Shown here one piece after another: positions 7,886 through 15,397 of a stretch of DNA of 17,294 nucleotides. Each line of letters opens with the position of its first letter. Positions within the stretch are counted from its first letter, which is position 1. Position numbers and translations under genes: made by a program. The stretch comes from Schleiferiaceae bacterium (lineage in GTDB: Bacteria; Bacteroidota; Bacteroidia; Flavobacteriales; Schleiferiaceae), in NCBI GenBank assembly GCA_030831045.1, contig JAURMB010000051.1, positions 1-17,294 of the forward strand, written 5' to 3'. Below the pieces are notes generated by a model. The model did not search any database, was not told where the DNA came from, and was given only the letters and a program-made list of their open reading frames with translations.

Positions 7886-8134
7886 ATGCTGCTTTTGTTC
7901 ATCAGCGCCGGAGAAGTAGTCGTTCTGCTTTTTGCGGCGCTGATGCTTTTTGGGCCTGACCGATTGCCAGGATTTGTGCGTTCCGTCGCTAAAGGCATCC
8001 GCACGGTGAAGAACGCCCAGGCCGACCTCACCCAGCAGCTCATGTCAGATGAGCAAAGCGGAATAAAGGACCTAAAAGACGCCGCTGAAGACATCAAGTC
8101 TGAAATTGAGGGGGTGGTATCCCGAAAAAAGTAG
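7886..8134 (+). CDS. tatA: Sec-independent translocase TatA/TatB family protein
   Basis: This 82-residue membrane protein belongs to the twin-arginine translocation pore family, which exports folded proteins with TatC. It has one N-terminal transmembrane helix (about 2-21), the hinge LFGPDRLPGF (21-30), an amphipathic helix (about 31-50) and a short acidic/basic tail, the standard TatA layout. The length suits TatA, but the GPDRLP hinge resembles TatB (GPERLP), so it could be a TatA/B bifunctional or TatB-like version. It starts 3 bp behind secDF, and no ribosome binding site is seen, so it is very likely co-transcribed and possibly translationally coupled. No tatC is in the window. The terminator hairpin begins inside its last codons. 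Confidence 0.9.
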   Translation: MLLLFISAGEVVVLLFAALMLFGPDRLPGFVRSVAKGIRTVKNAQADLTQQLMSDEQSGIKDLKDAAEDIKSEIEGVVSRKK

Positions 8135-8162
8135 TTTTTTTGTCGACACCCCCCTTTTTTTT
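8110..8162 (+). terminator. Composite terminator of secDF-tatA overlapping the tatA 3' end
   Basis: GGGGGTG (8110-8116) pairs with CACCCCC (8147-8153) around an inner A6/T6 hairpin (8125-8130 with 8135-8140, loop GTAG, which contains the tatA stop). Eight T follow (8155-8162). The large internal loop makes the exact fold uncertain, but the GC stem plus T-run is terminator-like. Confidence 0.65.
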
Positions 8163-8192
8163 AGAGGGTTGTTGATAAAAAATTAACTTTTA

Positions 8193-8224
8193 TTTGAGTA
8201 GGCGAGTTAATCGCGGTACTTTTG
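8193..8224 (+). promoter_or_regulatory. glnN promoter, TTTG-N20-TACTTTTG
   Basis: TTTG (8193-8196), a 20-bp spacer and TACTTTTG (8217-8224) match both elements of the Bacteroidota housekeeping promoter, the only unit here with both at ideal spacing. The region just upstream is AT-rich (TTGATAAAAAATTAACTTTT), like an UP element. The -7 element ends 20 nt before the ATG. Confidence 0.8.
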
Positions 8225-8244
8225 TGCCGTTAAACTCATTTACC

Positions 8245-10434
8245 ATGCCCACGTCACGCTACCTCGGTCTTGAAGCCGCCTTGTCGCACAAGCCCGCCGA
8301 ATTCACCAAACCCGCTGGAAAAGCATCGGAGTACTTCGGTGCCAACGTCTTCAACAAAAAGGCGATGCGCGAGTACATGCCCAAGGAGGCGTTTGAGTCC
8401 GTCATGAAGGCTATCGAGCGGGGCGATAAAATCGACCGCGCCATTGCCGATCAGGTAGCAACAGCGATGAAGGCATGGGCCATGGCCAAGGGAGCGTCGC
8501 ACTACACCCACTGGTTTCAGCCCCTCACGGGTGCCACAGCCGAAAAGCACGATGCGTTTTTTGAGCCTACGTCAGACGGCTACGCCATCGAGAAATTCAA
8601 CGGCGGCATGCTGGTGCAGGCCGAGCCCGATGCGTCGAGCTTCCCTAATGGCGGAATCCGCAACACGTTTGAGGCCCGCGGCTACACGGCGTGGGATCCT
8701 ACCTCACCTGCCTTTGTGCTAGCTGACACGCTCTGCATTCCTTCGGTATTTGTTGCCTACACGGGCGAGGCCCTCGACAACAAGACGCCGTTGCTCCGTT
8801 CGCTTCAAGTGATCGACCACGCCGCTACGGCGGTGTGCCAGTACTTTGACAAAAACGTCACCAAGGTGCACGCCACGCTGGGTTGGGAACAGGAGTACTT
8901 CCTAATCGATGAGGCCTTGTTCCATGCGCGTCCTGATTTGGTGATGACCCGTCGCACCTTGGTTGGCCACTCTCCGGCCAAGGGCCAGCAGATGGAAGAC
9001 CACTACTTCGGTAGCATTCCGGAGCGCGTGATTCAGTTCATGCGCGAGATCGAGTTCGAGAGCCACCTGCTCGGAATTCCCGTGAAAACACGCCACAACG
9101 AAGTGGCTCCAGGACAGTTTGAGTTCGCACCCATTTTTGAGGAGGCCAACGTAGCGGTGGACCACAACTCCCTGTTCATGGACCTGCTCGAAAAGGTAGC
9201 GGCACGCCACCATTTTAGGGTGCTGCTTCACGAGAAGCCGTTTGCCGGTGTAAACGGTTCGGGCAAGCACAACAACTGGTCGCTGGCGACCGATACCGGA
9301 ATCAACCTGTTGGCTCCGGGTTCAACGCCCAAGCGCAACTTGCTGTTCTTGTCGTTTTTTGTGAACACCATCAAGGCCATGCACGATCGTGCCGACCTGA
9401 TCCGCGCCGCCATCGCCTCAGCGAGCAACGACCACCGCTTGGGTGCCAACGAAGCTCCGCCAGCCATTATATCGGTATTCATCGGTAGCCAACTAACCGA
9501 GGTACTCGACGAGCTAGAGAAACTCGAAGGAGGCAAAATGTCGCCCGAAAAGAAGACCGAGTTAAAGTTGAATGTGGTGGGCAAGATTCCCGAAATCCTG
9601 CTCGACAACACCGACCGAAACCGCACGTCTCCGTTCGCGTTCACCGGCAACAAGTTTGAGCTGCGCGCAGTGGGATCGCTGGCGAACTGCTCGCACGCCA
9701 TGACCACGTTGAACCTGATGGTGAGCGACCAGCTCATGCAGTTCAAGGCCGACGTCGATGCCCAAATCGCTCAAGGCCTGAAAAAAGATGACGCCATCTT
9801 CAACGTGCTCAAGGACTACATTAAGGCCTCTAAGAAAATTCGCTTTGAAGGCGACGGCTACAGTGATGCCTGGAAGGACGAAGCGGCCCAGCGCGGACTG
9901 AAGAATACGCCGGACACGCCCCGCGCGCTCGACTTTTTGGTGACCCAAGACGCCGAGAATTTGTTTGCCAACCACGGCGTATTGAGCAAGGTCGAGCTTC
10001 ACGCTCGCTACGAAATCCTGCAAGAGGAGTACTTTAAGCACCTTCAAATTGAGAGCCGCACCCTAAGCGATTTGGTAAACAACCACATCATTCCTGCGGC
10101 CATCAAGTACCAAAGTGTTTTGAGTGAGAACCTGCTCCGTCTTAAGGCATTGCTTCCCGAGGCAACGTTTAAGAAGTCGTGCAAAGAACAGCTTTTGCTG
10201 GTCGAAGAGTTGAGCGAGCGCATCTCAACCGCGCTGCGCCACGTCGACGAAATGACCGAAGCCCGCAAGAAAGCGAACAAGATTGAGTCGGCACGAGAGC
10301 GGGCGCTGGCCTACTGCGACACGGTGAAGCCGTACCTGTCGTCGATCCGCTACGAGGTCGATAAAATGGAACTGATTGTGGACAACGACACCTGGCCGCT
10401 GCCAAAGTACCGCGAACTGCTCTACATACGCTAA
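8245..10434 (+). CDS. glnN: Glutamine synthetase type III (GSIII)
   Basis: This 729-residue cytoplasmic enzyme makes glutamine from glutamate, ammonia and ATP. Its length and motifs are those of the GSIII (GlnN) class found in Bacteroidota and cyanobacteria, not of the ~470-residue GlnA. Diagnostic segments are GWEQEYFLID (from residue 213; metal/substrate Glu), KTRHNEVAPGQFEFAPIFEE near 280-300, NGSGKHNNWSLAT (from 337; ATP and glutamate binding), RLGANEAPPAIISVFIGSQL (from about 398), and NRTSPFAFTGNKFE with the active-site Arg. The C-terminal third is the helical region peculiar to GSIII. ATG 8245 gives MPTSRYLGLEAA, sits 20 nt behind the -7 element and gives the family's usual length. An in-frame TTG at 8194 lies within the promoter and is rejected. 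The gene is monocistronic, between its own promoter and terminator. No NtrC-type or other nitrogen control site is evident. Confidence 0.96.
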   Translation: MPTSRYLGLEAALSHKPAEFTKPAGKASEYFGANVFNKKAMREYMPKEAFESVMKAIERGDKIDRAIADQVATAMKAWAMAKGASHYTHWFQPLTGATAEKHDAFFEPTSDGYAIEKFNGGMLVQAEPDASSFPNGGIRNTFEARGYTAWDPTSPAFVLADTLCIPSVFVAYTGEALDNKTPLLRSLQVIDHAATAVCQYFDKNVTKVHATLGWEQEYFLIDEALFHARPDLVMTRRTLVGHSPAKGQQMEDHYFGSIPERVIQFMREIEFESHLLGIPVKTRHNEVAPGQFEFAPIFEEANVAVDHNSLFMDLLEKVAARHHFRVLLHEKPFAGVNGSGKHNNWSLATDTGINLLAPGSTPKRNLLFLSFFVNTIKAMHDRADLIRAAIASASNDHRLGANEAPPAIISVFIGSQLTEVLDELEKLEGGKMSPEKKTELKLNVVGKIPEILLDNTDRNRTSPFAFTGNKFELRAVGSLANCSHAMTTLNLMVSDQLMQFKADVDAQIAQGLKKDDAIFNVLKDYIKASKKIRFEGDGYSDAWKDEAAQRGLKNTPDTPRALDFLVTQDAENLFANHGVLSKVELHARYEILQEEYFKHLQIESRTLSDLVNNHIIPAAIKYQSVLSENLLRLKALLPEATFKKSCKEQLLLVEELSERISTALRHVDEMTEARKKANKIESARERALAYCDTVKPYLSSIRYEVDKMELIVDNDTWPLPKYRELLYIR

Positions 10435-10444
10435 GGCCGTAGGT

Positions 10445-10489
10445 CGAGAAAATTAGCCCTTCGCACTCCGGTGTGGGGGGCTTTTCTCG
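10445..10489 (+). terminator. Terminator of glnN
   Basis: GCCCTTCGCAC (10456-10466), loop TCCG, GTGTGGGGGGC (10471-10481) form an 11-bp stem with wobbles, followed by TTTT. The flanks CGAGAAAA (10445-10452) and TTTTCTCG (10482-10489) are exact reverse complements, so the stem extends further with a 3-nt bulge. Confidence 0.75.
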
Positions 10490-10509
10490 TTTTATCGGGT
10501 TGCATTTGC

Positions 10510-10517
10510 TATTTTCG
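10510..10517 (+). promoter_or_regulatory. Possible promoter of the PorE-like gene, -7-like TATTTTCG
   Basis: TATTTTCG differs from TAnnTTTG at one position (C for T). It ends 30 nt before the ATG of the downstream gene, in the only intergenic space available. No clear -33 element is seen. Confidence 0.35.
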
Positions 10518-10547
10518 TGTCTTCAGCGCCTGAAACGCCTAGACCCT

Positions 10548-13079
10548 ATGAATACACGACCGATGATTGCCTTGCACGCTGCCCTAGTTTTGGGGCTGCT
10601 TACCACTCCGGCATGGGCGCAAAAGGCTTCCGACGAGGACGCACCTAAGCGCCCAAAAATTGCCCGCCAAGGCGACGATTACTACCAAGGTAAAGAATAC
10701 ACTAAGGCTATTGACCTTTACCGCAAGGCCTACAGCAAGGTGAAGTCCCGCGCCGAAAAAGCCGAAATCAGCTACCGGTTGGGCGAATGCTACCGATATA
10801 CCACGCAATACAAAGCGGCTGAAGCCCAGTACCGCCGAGCCATCAAGGCCGGCTTCAACCAGCCTGAAGCCTACTTGGGTGTCGCCGAGATGCTGAAGTA
10901 CCAAGAGAAGTACGAAGACGCGCTTGTGGCCTACGAAGACATGGCCAAGGCTTTTCCGGCCGACCCCCGTGCCGTTAAGGGCATTGAGAGCTCCAAGGCT
11001 GCTGTGGCGTGGAAAAACGCGGTGACTCGCTTTCAGGTGGGCCCCGTTACCGACCTCAACACCAAAGCGCACGAATACGGAATTGCGTTCGACGGCCGCC
11101 AGGGAACCTACGAAGAGTTGCTGTTCACCTCGACGCGCGAAGGTGGAATAGGCAAGAAGAAGGACGGCTGGACGGGCCAGCAGTTCTCGGACATTTACAG
11201 CACCAAGCGCCTAAACGCCGACGGGTCCGCTCGCGGAGGTAAAAAAGCCCCCAAGGGTGGCGCGGGCAAGCCCGACCCCACTGCGGCACGCGCCCAAAAG
11301 TTTTCGGGGCCCGAGCTGCTTCCCGAAATCATCAACACGATGGACCACGAGGGTTCACCGTCGTTTGACGGCAAGCGCCGCAACCTCTACTTTACCCGCT
11401 GCATGGACGTCAAGCGCGCCCAGCTCGGCTGCGCCATTTACGTGACCCGCCGTGCGGGGCAGACCTGGCAAGACGCCACCCCGGTAGTCCTCACGACCGA
11501 TTCTTCGCGTTCGGTTGGGCATCCCTCGGTGAACGAAGACGAAACGCTGCTCTACTTTGCCGGCGACCTCGACGGGAGCGTTGGCGGTAAGGATCTTTGG
11601 GTTGCGAGCTACGACAAGCGCAAGCGCACCTGGGCTAACCCGGTGAACATGGGTGCCTTGGTCAATTCCAAGGGCGACGAGTTGTTCCCATTCATTCACG
11701 ACGACGGGTTCTTGTACTACGCGTCAGACGGCCTTCCCGGCATGGGCGGATTTGACTTGTTCCGCGTTCCGGTGGGCGAGGACGGCCTGCCCACGGGCGA
11801 GCCTGAGAACCTGAAGGCCCCGATCAACAGCTCGGGCGACGACTTCAACCTGATTTTGCGTCCGGGCGGACTCCACGACGGGTATTTTGTGTCCAACCGC
11901 GCGGGCGGCACGGGTGGTGACGACCTCTGGACCCTTTATGAGGTGCCCCTGAAGTACGCGTTGCGCGGAACCCTTAAGAGCGAAAAAGACCAAAGTCCGC
12001 TCGCGAACGCCACCGTGAAAATCGCAGGCAGCGACGGATTCACCGCGACGGTCATGACCGATAAGCTCGGCAAATTTGAACTCATTGACGACAAGTTGAG
12101 CGCTGAGGTAACCTACGACTTCGCTTTTGAAAAGAAAAAGTTCCTCAACGGCGGGGCGAAGTCCAACACCGTCGGCCTCAACCTCGACAAGTTTGTGTTC
12201 GTGGAGAGCGAAAACGTGTTCCGCCACACCATGGACGTGGCCGCGACCATGGCACCCATTGAGTACCCGGTAATTCTGCCCGAACTTTACTTTGCCTTGG
12301 CCAAGTGGGACCTCAACGACCAAGCGCGGGCTTCGCTCGATACGGTGTACCGCACGCTGGTGCTGAACCCGACGATTGTGATCGAGCTTCGTTCGCACAC
12401 GGACTACCGCGATGCCGACGACAAGAACCAAATTCTGTCGCAGAAGCGTGCCGACACCTGCGTCACGTACCTGATCAGCAAAGGAATTGCACCGGGCCGC
12501 CTCGTGTCAGTAGGCATGGGCGAAACCCAGCCGTTTGAAGTCCCCGCGGGCTACAAAGGCAAGGGGAGCGACGTCTTCCCCGCCGGGACGAAGTTGACTG
12601 AGGCGACCATCAAGAAAATGCCAGCCGCCCAGCAAGAGTTGGCCAACGGGTTGAACCGTCGCACGGACTTCCGAGTGATTCGCGACGACTTTACGCCGCC
12701 GGTTGATACGGCTGAGCTGGCCGAGCAAAAAGCCCTTGAAGCTAAGGAGGCCCCGAAGCCGGTCAAAGGCGAAGTGTACACCGTGGGTGACAAAGAGACC
12801 TTTGCCACCGTTTGCCGCAACGCGAACATTAACATTACGGACCTTCGCCGCATCAACGGCGGACTCCGTGGCGTCAAGCTCGAGCCGGGAATGCTGCTCA
12901 AGGTTACCGCCAACGGCGACTACGCAGACTTTGACGCCAAGCACCGCCAGGTGGCCCTGGGCGAGACGTGGAAGTCGATTGCCTCCGAGCTCAAAATGAA
13001 AGAAAAGGAACTCAAGGAACTCAACCCCGAATGGGCCAAAGTTGAGCCGCCGGTCGGAACCTTCATTCGCGTAAAATAG
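10548..13079 (+). CDS. PorE-like envelope protein: TPR, PD40 propeller, carboxypeptidase-regulatory-like domain, OmpA C-terminal domain, two LysM-like modules
   Basis: This 843-residue protein is predicted periplasmic or outer-membrane associated. The signal peptide (residues ~1-24, AWA|Q) has no lipobox Cys. Next are TPR-like helices (~40-140; YYQGKEYTKAIDLYRKAY, then YRLGECYRYTTQYKAAEAQY), a PD40/WD40-like propeller (~160-455; DHEGSPSFDG, GGKDLWVASYD, FLYYASDGLPGMGGFDLFRV), a carboxypeptidase-regulatory-like beta-sandwich (~470-555; LRGTLKSEKDQSPLANATVK) and an OmpA C-terminal domain (from ~577; ELRSHTDYRDADDKNQILSQ, KRAD) with the Asp and Arg that bind diaminopimelate in peptidoglycan. That order matches PorE (PG1058), which anchors the type IX secretion machinery to peptidoglycan. 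The last ~100 residues form two LysM-like modules (YTVGDKETF..., from ~743; QVALGETWKSIA..., from ~799), an addition discussed in the findings. Because Bacteroidota carry several proteins of this architecture, PorE orthology is unproven. ATG 10548 places the signal peptide first; an in-frame GTG at 10473 is rejected. Confidence 0.85.
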   Translation: MNTRPMIALHAALVLGLLTTPAWAQKASDEDAPKRPKIARQGDDYYQGKEYTKAIDLYRKAYSKVKSRAEKAEISYRLGECYRYTTQYKAAEAQYRRAIKAGFNQPEAYLGVAEMLKYQEKYEDALVAYEDMAKAFPADPRAVKGIESSKAAVAWKNAVTRFQVGPVTDLNTKAHEYGIAFDGRQGTYEELLFTSTREGGIGKKKDGWTGQQFSDIYSTKRLNADGSARGGKKAPKGGAGKPDPTAARAQKFSGPELLPEIINTMDHEGSPSFDGKRRNLYFTRCMDVKRAQLGCAIYVTRRAGQTWQDATPVVLTTDSSRSVGHPSVNEDETLLYFAGDLDGSVGGKDLWVASYDKRKRTWANPVNMGALVNSKGDELFPFIHDDGFLYYASDGLPGMGGFDLFRVPVGEDGLPTGEPENLKAPINSSGDDFNLILRPGGLHDGYFVSNRAGGTGGDDLWTLYEVPLKYALRGTLKSEKDQSPLANATVKIAGSDGFTATVMTDKLGKFELIDDKLSAEVTYDFAFEKKKFLNGGAKSNTVGLNLDKFVFVESENVFRHTMDVAATMAPIEYPVILPELYFALAKWDLNDQARASLDTVYRTLVLNPTIVIELRSHTDYRDADDKNQILSQKRADTCVTYLISKGIAPGRLVSVGMGETQPFEVPAGYKGKGSDVFPAGTKLTEATIKKMPAAQQELANGLNRRTDFRVIRDDFTPPVDTAELAEQKALEAKEAPKPVKGEVYTVGDKETFATVCRNANINITDLRRINGGLRGVKLEPGMLLKVTANGDYADFDAKHRQVALGETWKSIASELKMKEKELKELNPEWAKVEPPVGTFIRVK

Positions 13080-13095
13080 GTTGATAACCTTTAAG

Positions 13096-13133
13096 CTTCC
13101 CTTCGGCCTGCGCCGGAGGGAAGTTTTATTTTT
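13096..13133 (+). terminator. Terminator of the PorE-like gene, 12-bp stem
   Basis: CTTCCCTTCGGC (13096-13107) pairs over all 12 positions (one T-G) with GCCGGAGGGAAG (13112-13123), loop CTGC, followed by TTTTATTTTT. Its T-run contains the -7 element of purM. Confidence 0.88.
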
Positions 13134-13134
13134 G
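13127..13134 (+). promoter_or_regulatory. Predicted purM operon promoter, -7 element TATTTTTG
   Basis: TATTTTTG matches TAnnTTTG exactly and is built from the terminator T-run of the upstream gene. Only 5 nt (TACCC) separate it from the purM ATG, implying a nearly leaderless mRNA. The -33 region would lie in the terminator hairpin, where no TTG is seen. Confidence 0.55.
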
Positions 13135-13139
13135 TACCC

Positions 13140-14321
13140 ATGAGTTCGAGCAACCGCTACGCCGGCCGAGGCGTTTCCTCCGGCAAAGAAGAAGTCCATC
13201 AAGCGATCGCTGCGCTCGACAAAGGCTTGTTTCCGAACGCCTTTTGCAAAATTGTTCCCGACGCCTTGAGCGGGTCACCCGAACACTGCCTGGTAATGCA
13301 CGCCGACGGTGCTGGAACCAAATCGTCGCTCGCCTACCTGTACTGGAAGGAAACGGGAGACCTCAGTGTGTGGCGCGGAATCGCCCAGGACGCCGTCGTA
13401 ATGAACACCGACGACCTGCTCTGCGTCGGCGCTACGGGACCTATTTTGCTGAGCTCGACCATCGGACGCAACAAGCACTTAATCCCCGGTGAAGTAATCA
13501 AAGCGCTTATCGAAGGCACCGAATCGGTACTGGCGGACCTGCGCGCTGCCGGAATGGACATTCAAAGCACCGGCGGCGAAACGGCGGACGTGGGCGACGT
13601 GGTGCGCACCGTAATCGTGGACAGCACCGTCGTGGCGCGCATGAAGCGCAGCGACGTGATCGACAACGCCCGCATAGCGCCGGGCCAGTACGTCGTCGGG
13701 TTGGCTTCGTACGGACAGGCCAACTACGAGTCTGCCTACAACGGCGGAATGGGGTCCAACGGCCTCACCTCGGCCCGGCACGACGTCTTCAGCCACCTGC
13801 TAGCCGAGCGCTACCCCGAGAGCTTTGCCCCCGAAACCGACCTTTCGCTCGTCTACAGCGGCACCAAGAAGCTCACCGACGCGGTGGCGGGAAGTCCGCT
13901 CGACGCCGGAAAGCTGGTGCTCTCCCCAACGCGCACCTACGCTCCCGTCATGATCCAAGCAATCAAGGAACTGGGAAGCGCGCTGAAGGGCGCGGTTCAC
14001 TGCAGCGGAGGCGCCCAAACCAAGGTGCTGCATTTTTTGCGCGAGGGCAAAGTCATCAAAGACAACCTGTTCCCGATTCCGCCCCTTTTTGAACTCATTC
14101 GCGCGGAATCCAATACCCCGTGGCGGCAGATGTACGAAGTGTTTAATATGGGGCACCGCATGGAGCTGTACCTCGACAGCCTTGAGGCTGCCGAGCTCGC
14201 GGTACGCCTTTCCCAGAGCTTTGGGGTGGACGCCCAAATAATTGGACGCGTTGCGCCGAGTGCCCATCCTGAAGTTGAACTCCATGCCCCCGACGGCATT
14301 CATACCTACCGCCGCGCATGA
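13140..14321 (+). CDS. purM: Phosphoribosylformylglycinamidine cyclo-ligase (AIR synthetase), long form
   Basis: This 393-residue cytoplasmic enzyme of the PurM/AIR synthase superfamily is predicted to close FGAM to aminoimidazole ribonucleotide with ATP, step 5 of purine synthesis. The N-terminal half shows the glycine-rich ATP site HADGAGTKSSLAY (54-66), the conserved MNTDDLLCVGA (88-98) in place of the usual NDL-x-x-x-GA, and TGGETADVGDVVRT. The C-terminal half has GLASYGQANYESAYNGGMGS and HCSGGAQTKVLHF; NMGHRMELYL corresponds to NMGIGM in classical PurM. It is about 45 residues longer than E. coli PurM, with divergent motifs, as in the Bacteroidota form. An AIR-synthase-related role other than PurM is the main alternative. 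It is first in an operon; its TGA overlaps the prfA start as ATGA. Confidence 0.88.
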   Translation: MSSSNRYAGRGVSSGKEEVHQAIAALDKGLFPNAFCKIVPDALSGSPEHCLVMHADGAGTKSSLAYLYWKETGDLSVWRGIAQDAVVMNTDDLLCVGATGPILLSSTIGRNKHLIPGEVIKALIEGTESVLADLRAAGMDIQSTGGETADVGDVVRTVIVDSTVVARMKRSDVIDNARIAPGQYVVGLASYGQANYESAYNGGMGSNGLTSARHDVFSHLLAERYPESFAPETDLSLVYSGTKKLTDAVAGSPLDAGKLVLSPTRTYAPVMIQAIKELGSALKGAVHCSGGAQTKVLHFLREGKVIKDNLFPIPPLFELIRAESNTPWRQMYEVFNMGHRMELYLDSLEAAELAVRLSQSFGVDAQIIGRVAPSAHPEVELHAPDGIHTYRRA

Positions 14322-15397
14322 ACCTCGTAGAAAAACTTCAGGCTATCTGGGTGCGCCATCAAGACGTGCACGACCAGTTGATGACGCCCGAACTTGCCGC
14401 GGACCCCGCCCGCTTCATTCGCCTCAACCGCGAGTACAAAGAGCTCGACGAACTCGTTCAGGCACGTGCCCGCTACCTCGAGGCAATCGCAAACCGCGAC
14501 GAGGCCCAGCAGCTGCTCGACGTCGAAAAAGACCCCGAGATGCGCGAAATGGCGCAGGAAGAGTTTGATGCGGCACGGACCCGCATAGCGGCGCTCGAAA
14601 CCGAAATTAAGGAACTGCTCATTCCCAAAGACCCCGAAGACGCCAAAGATGCCGTGCTCGAGGTGCGCGCGGGCACTGGGGGCGACGAGGCTGGGCTCTT
14701 TGCGGGTGAACTCCTGCGCGCCTACCTGCGCTTTGCCGAAGAAAAAGGCTGGACCACCGAAATGCTGAGCCTCACCGAAGGCTCGGTAGGTGGAATCAAA
14801 GAAGCCAGTGTGCAAATTCGCGGCGAACAGGTTTATGGAGTGCTCAAGTTTGAGAGCGGCGTGCACCGAGTGCAGCGGGTTCCTGCCACCGAAAGCCAAG
14901 GTCGGGTGCACACTTCGGCGGCGACCGTAGCCGTGCTCCCCGAGGCCGACGAGCTCGACGTGCAAATCCGCGACGTCGACATCCGCAAGGACACCTTCCG
15001 CTCGAGTGGGGCAGGGGGGCAGCACGTCAACAAGACCGAATCGGGCGTGCGCCTGACGCACTTTCCAACCGGAATCGTGGTGGAATGCCAAGACGGCCGC
15101 TCGCAGCACCAGAACTACGATCGGGCCTTGACCGTGCTCCGAGCGCGAATTTGGGACAAGGCCCGCGCGGAGCGCGACGCTGCGGTGGCCGAGCACCGCA
15201 AATCGCTGGTAAGCACGGGCGACCGAAGCGCCAAAATCCGCACCTACAATTTTCCGCAAAGCCGCGTGACCGACCACCGCATTGGCTTGACGGTGTACAA
15301 CCTCCCCGACGTGATGAACGGCGACCTCGGAGCCTTGATTGAGGGCCTCCGGGTTGCGGACCACGCCGAACGACTTCAACAAGGCGCCGACGAATGA
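14318..15397 (+). CDS. prfA: Peptide chain release factor 1
   Basis: This 359-residue cytoplasmic factor recognises UAA and UAG stop codons and triggers peptide release on the ribosome. The codon-reading PxT motif is PAT (residues 189-191, VPATESQGRVHTSAA), which identifies RF1; RF2 would have SPF. The catalytic GGQ lies at 233-235 (SSGAGGQHVNKTES), the same number as E. coli Gln235, supporting the chosen start. The N-terminal helical domain occupies about residues 1-100. No in-frame shift site of the prfB type is expected or seen. ATG 14318 overlaps the purM stop (ATGA) and the gene's own TGA overlaps the pyrF start the same way, so translational coupling along the operon is likely. Note that RF1 does not read the TGA stops used by itself and purM; RF2 must. 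Confidence 0.96.
   Translation: MNLVEKLQAIWVRHQDVHDQLMTPELAADPARFIRLNREYKELDELVQARARYLEAIANRDEAQQLLDVEKDPEMREMAQEEFDAARTRIAALETEIKELLIPKDPEDAKDAVLEVRAGTGGDEAGLFAGELLRAYLRFAEEKGWTTEMLSLTEGSVGGIKEASVQIRGEQVYGVLKFESGVHRVQRVPATESQGRVHTSAATVAVLPEADELDVQIRDVDIRKDTFRSSGAGGQHVNKTESGVRLTHFPTGIVVECQDGRSQHQNYDRALTVLRARIWDKARAERDAAVAEHRKSLVSTGDRSAKIRTYNFPQSRVTDHRIGLTVYNLPDVMNGDLGALIEGLRVADHAERLQQGADE

Noticed and set aside
8194..8244. Extended N-terminus of glnN from TTG 8194
   Set aside because: The stretch contains the promoter -7 element, and the family begins at MPTSRYLGLEAA.
11724..13202. Long antisense frames (235 and 231 codons) over the PorE-like gene
   Set aside because: They are shadows of a domain-rich sense gene. 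The second runs through the terminator and into purM, which a real gene would be unlikely to do.
14306..15382. 358-codon antisense open frame across nearly all of prfA
   Set aside because: It mirrors a highly conserved release factor, its product has no recognisable motif and is His/Val-rich as expected of antisense GC-rich codons, and no promoter or start signal precedes it.
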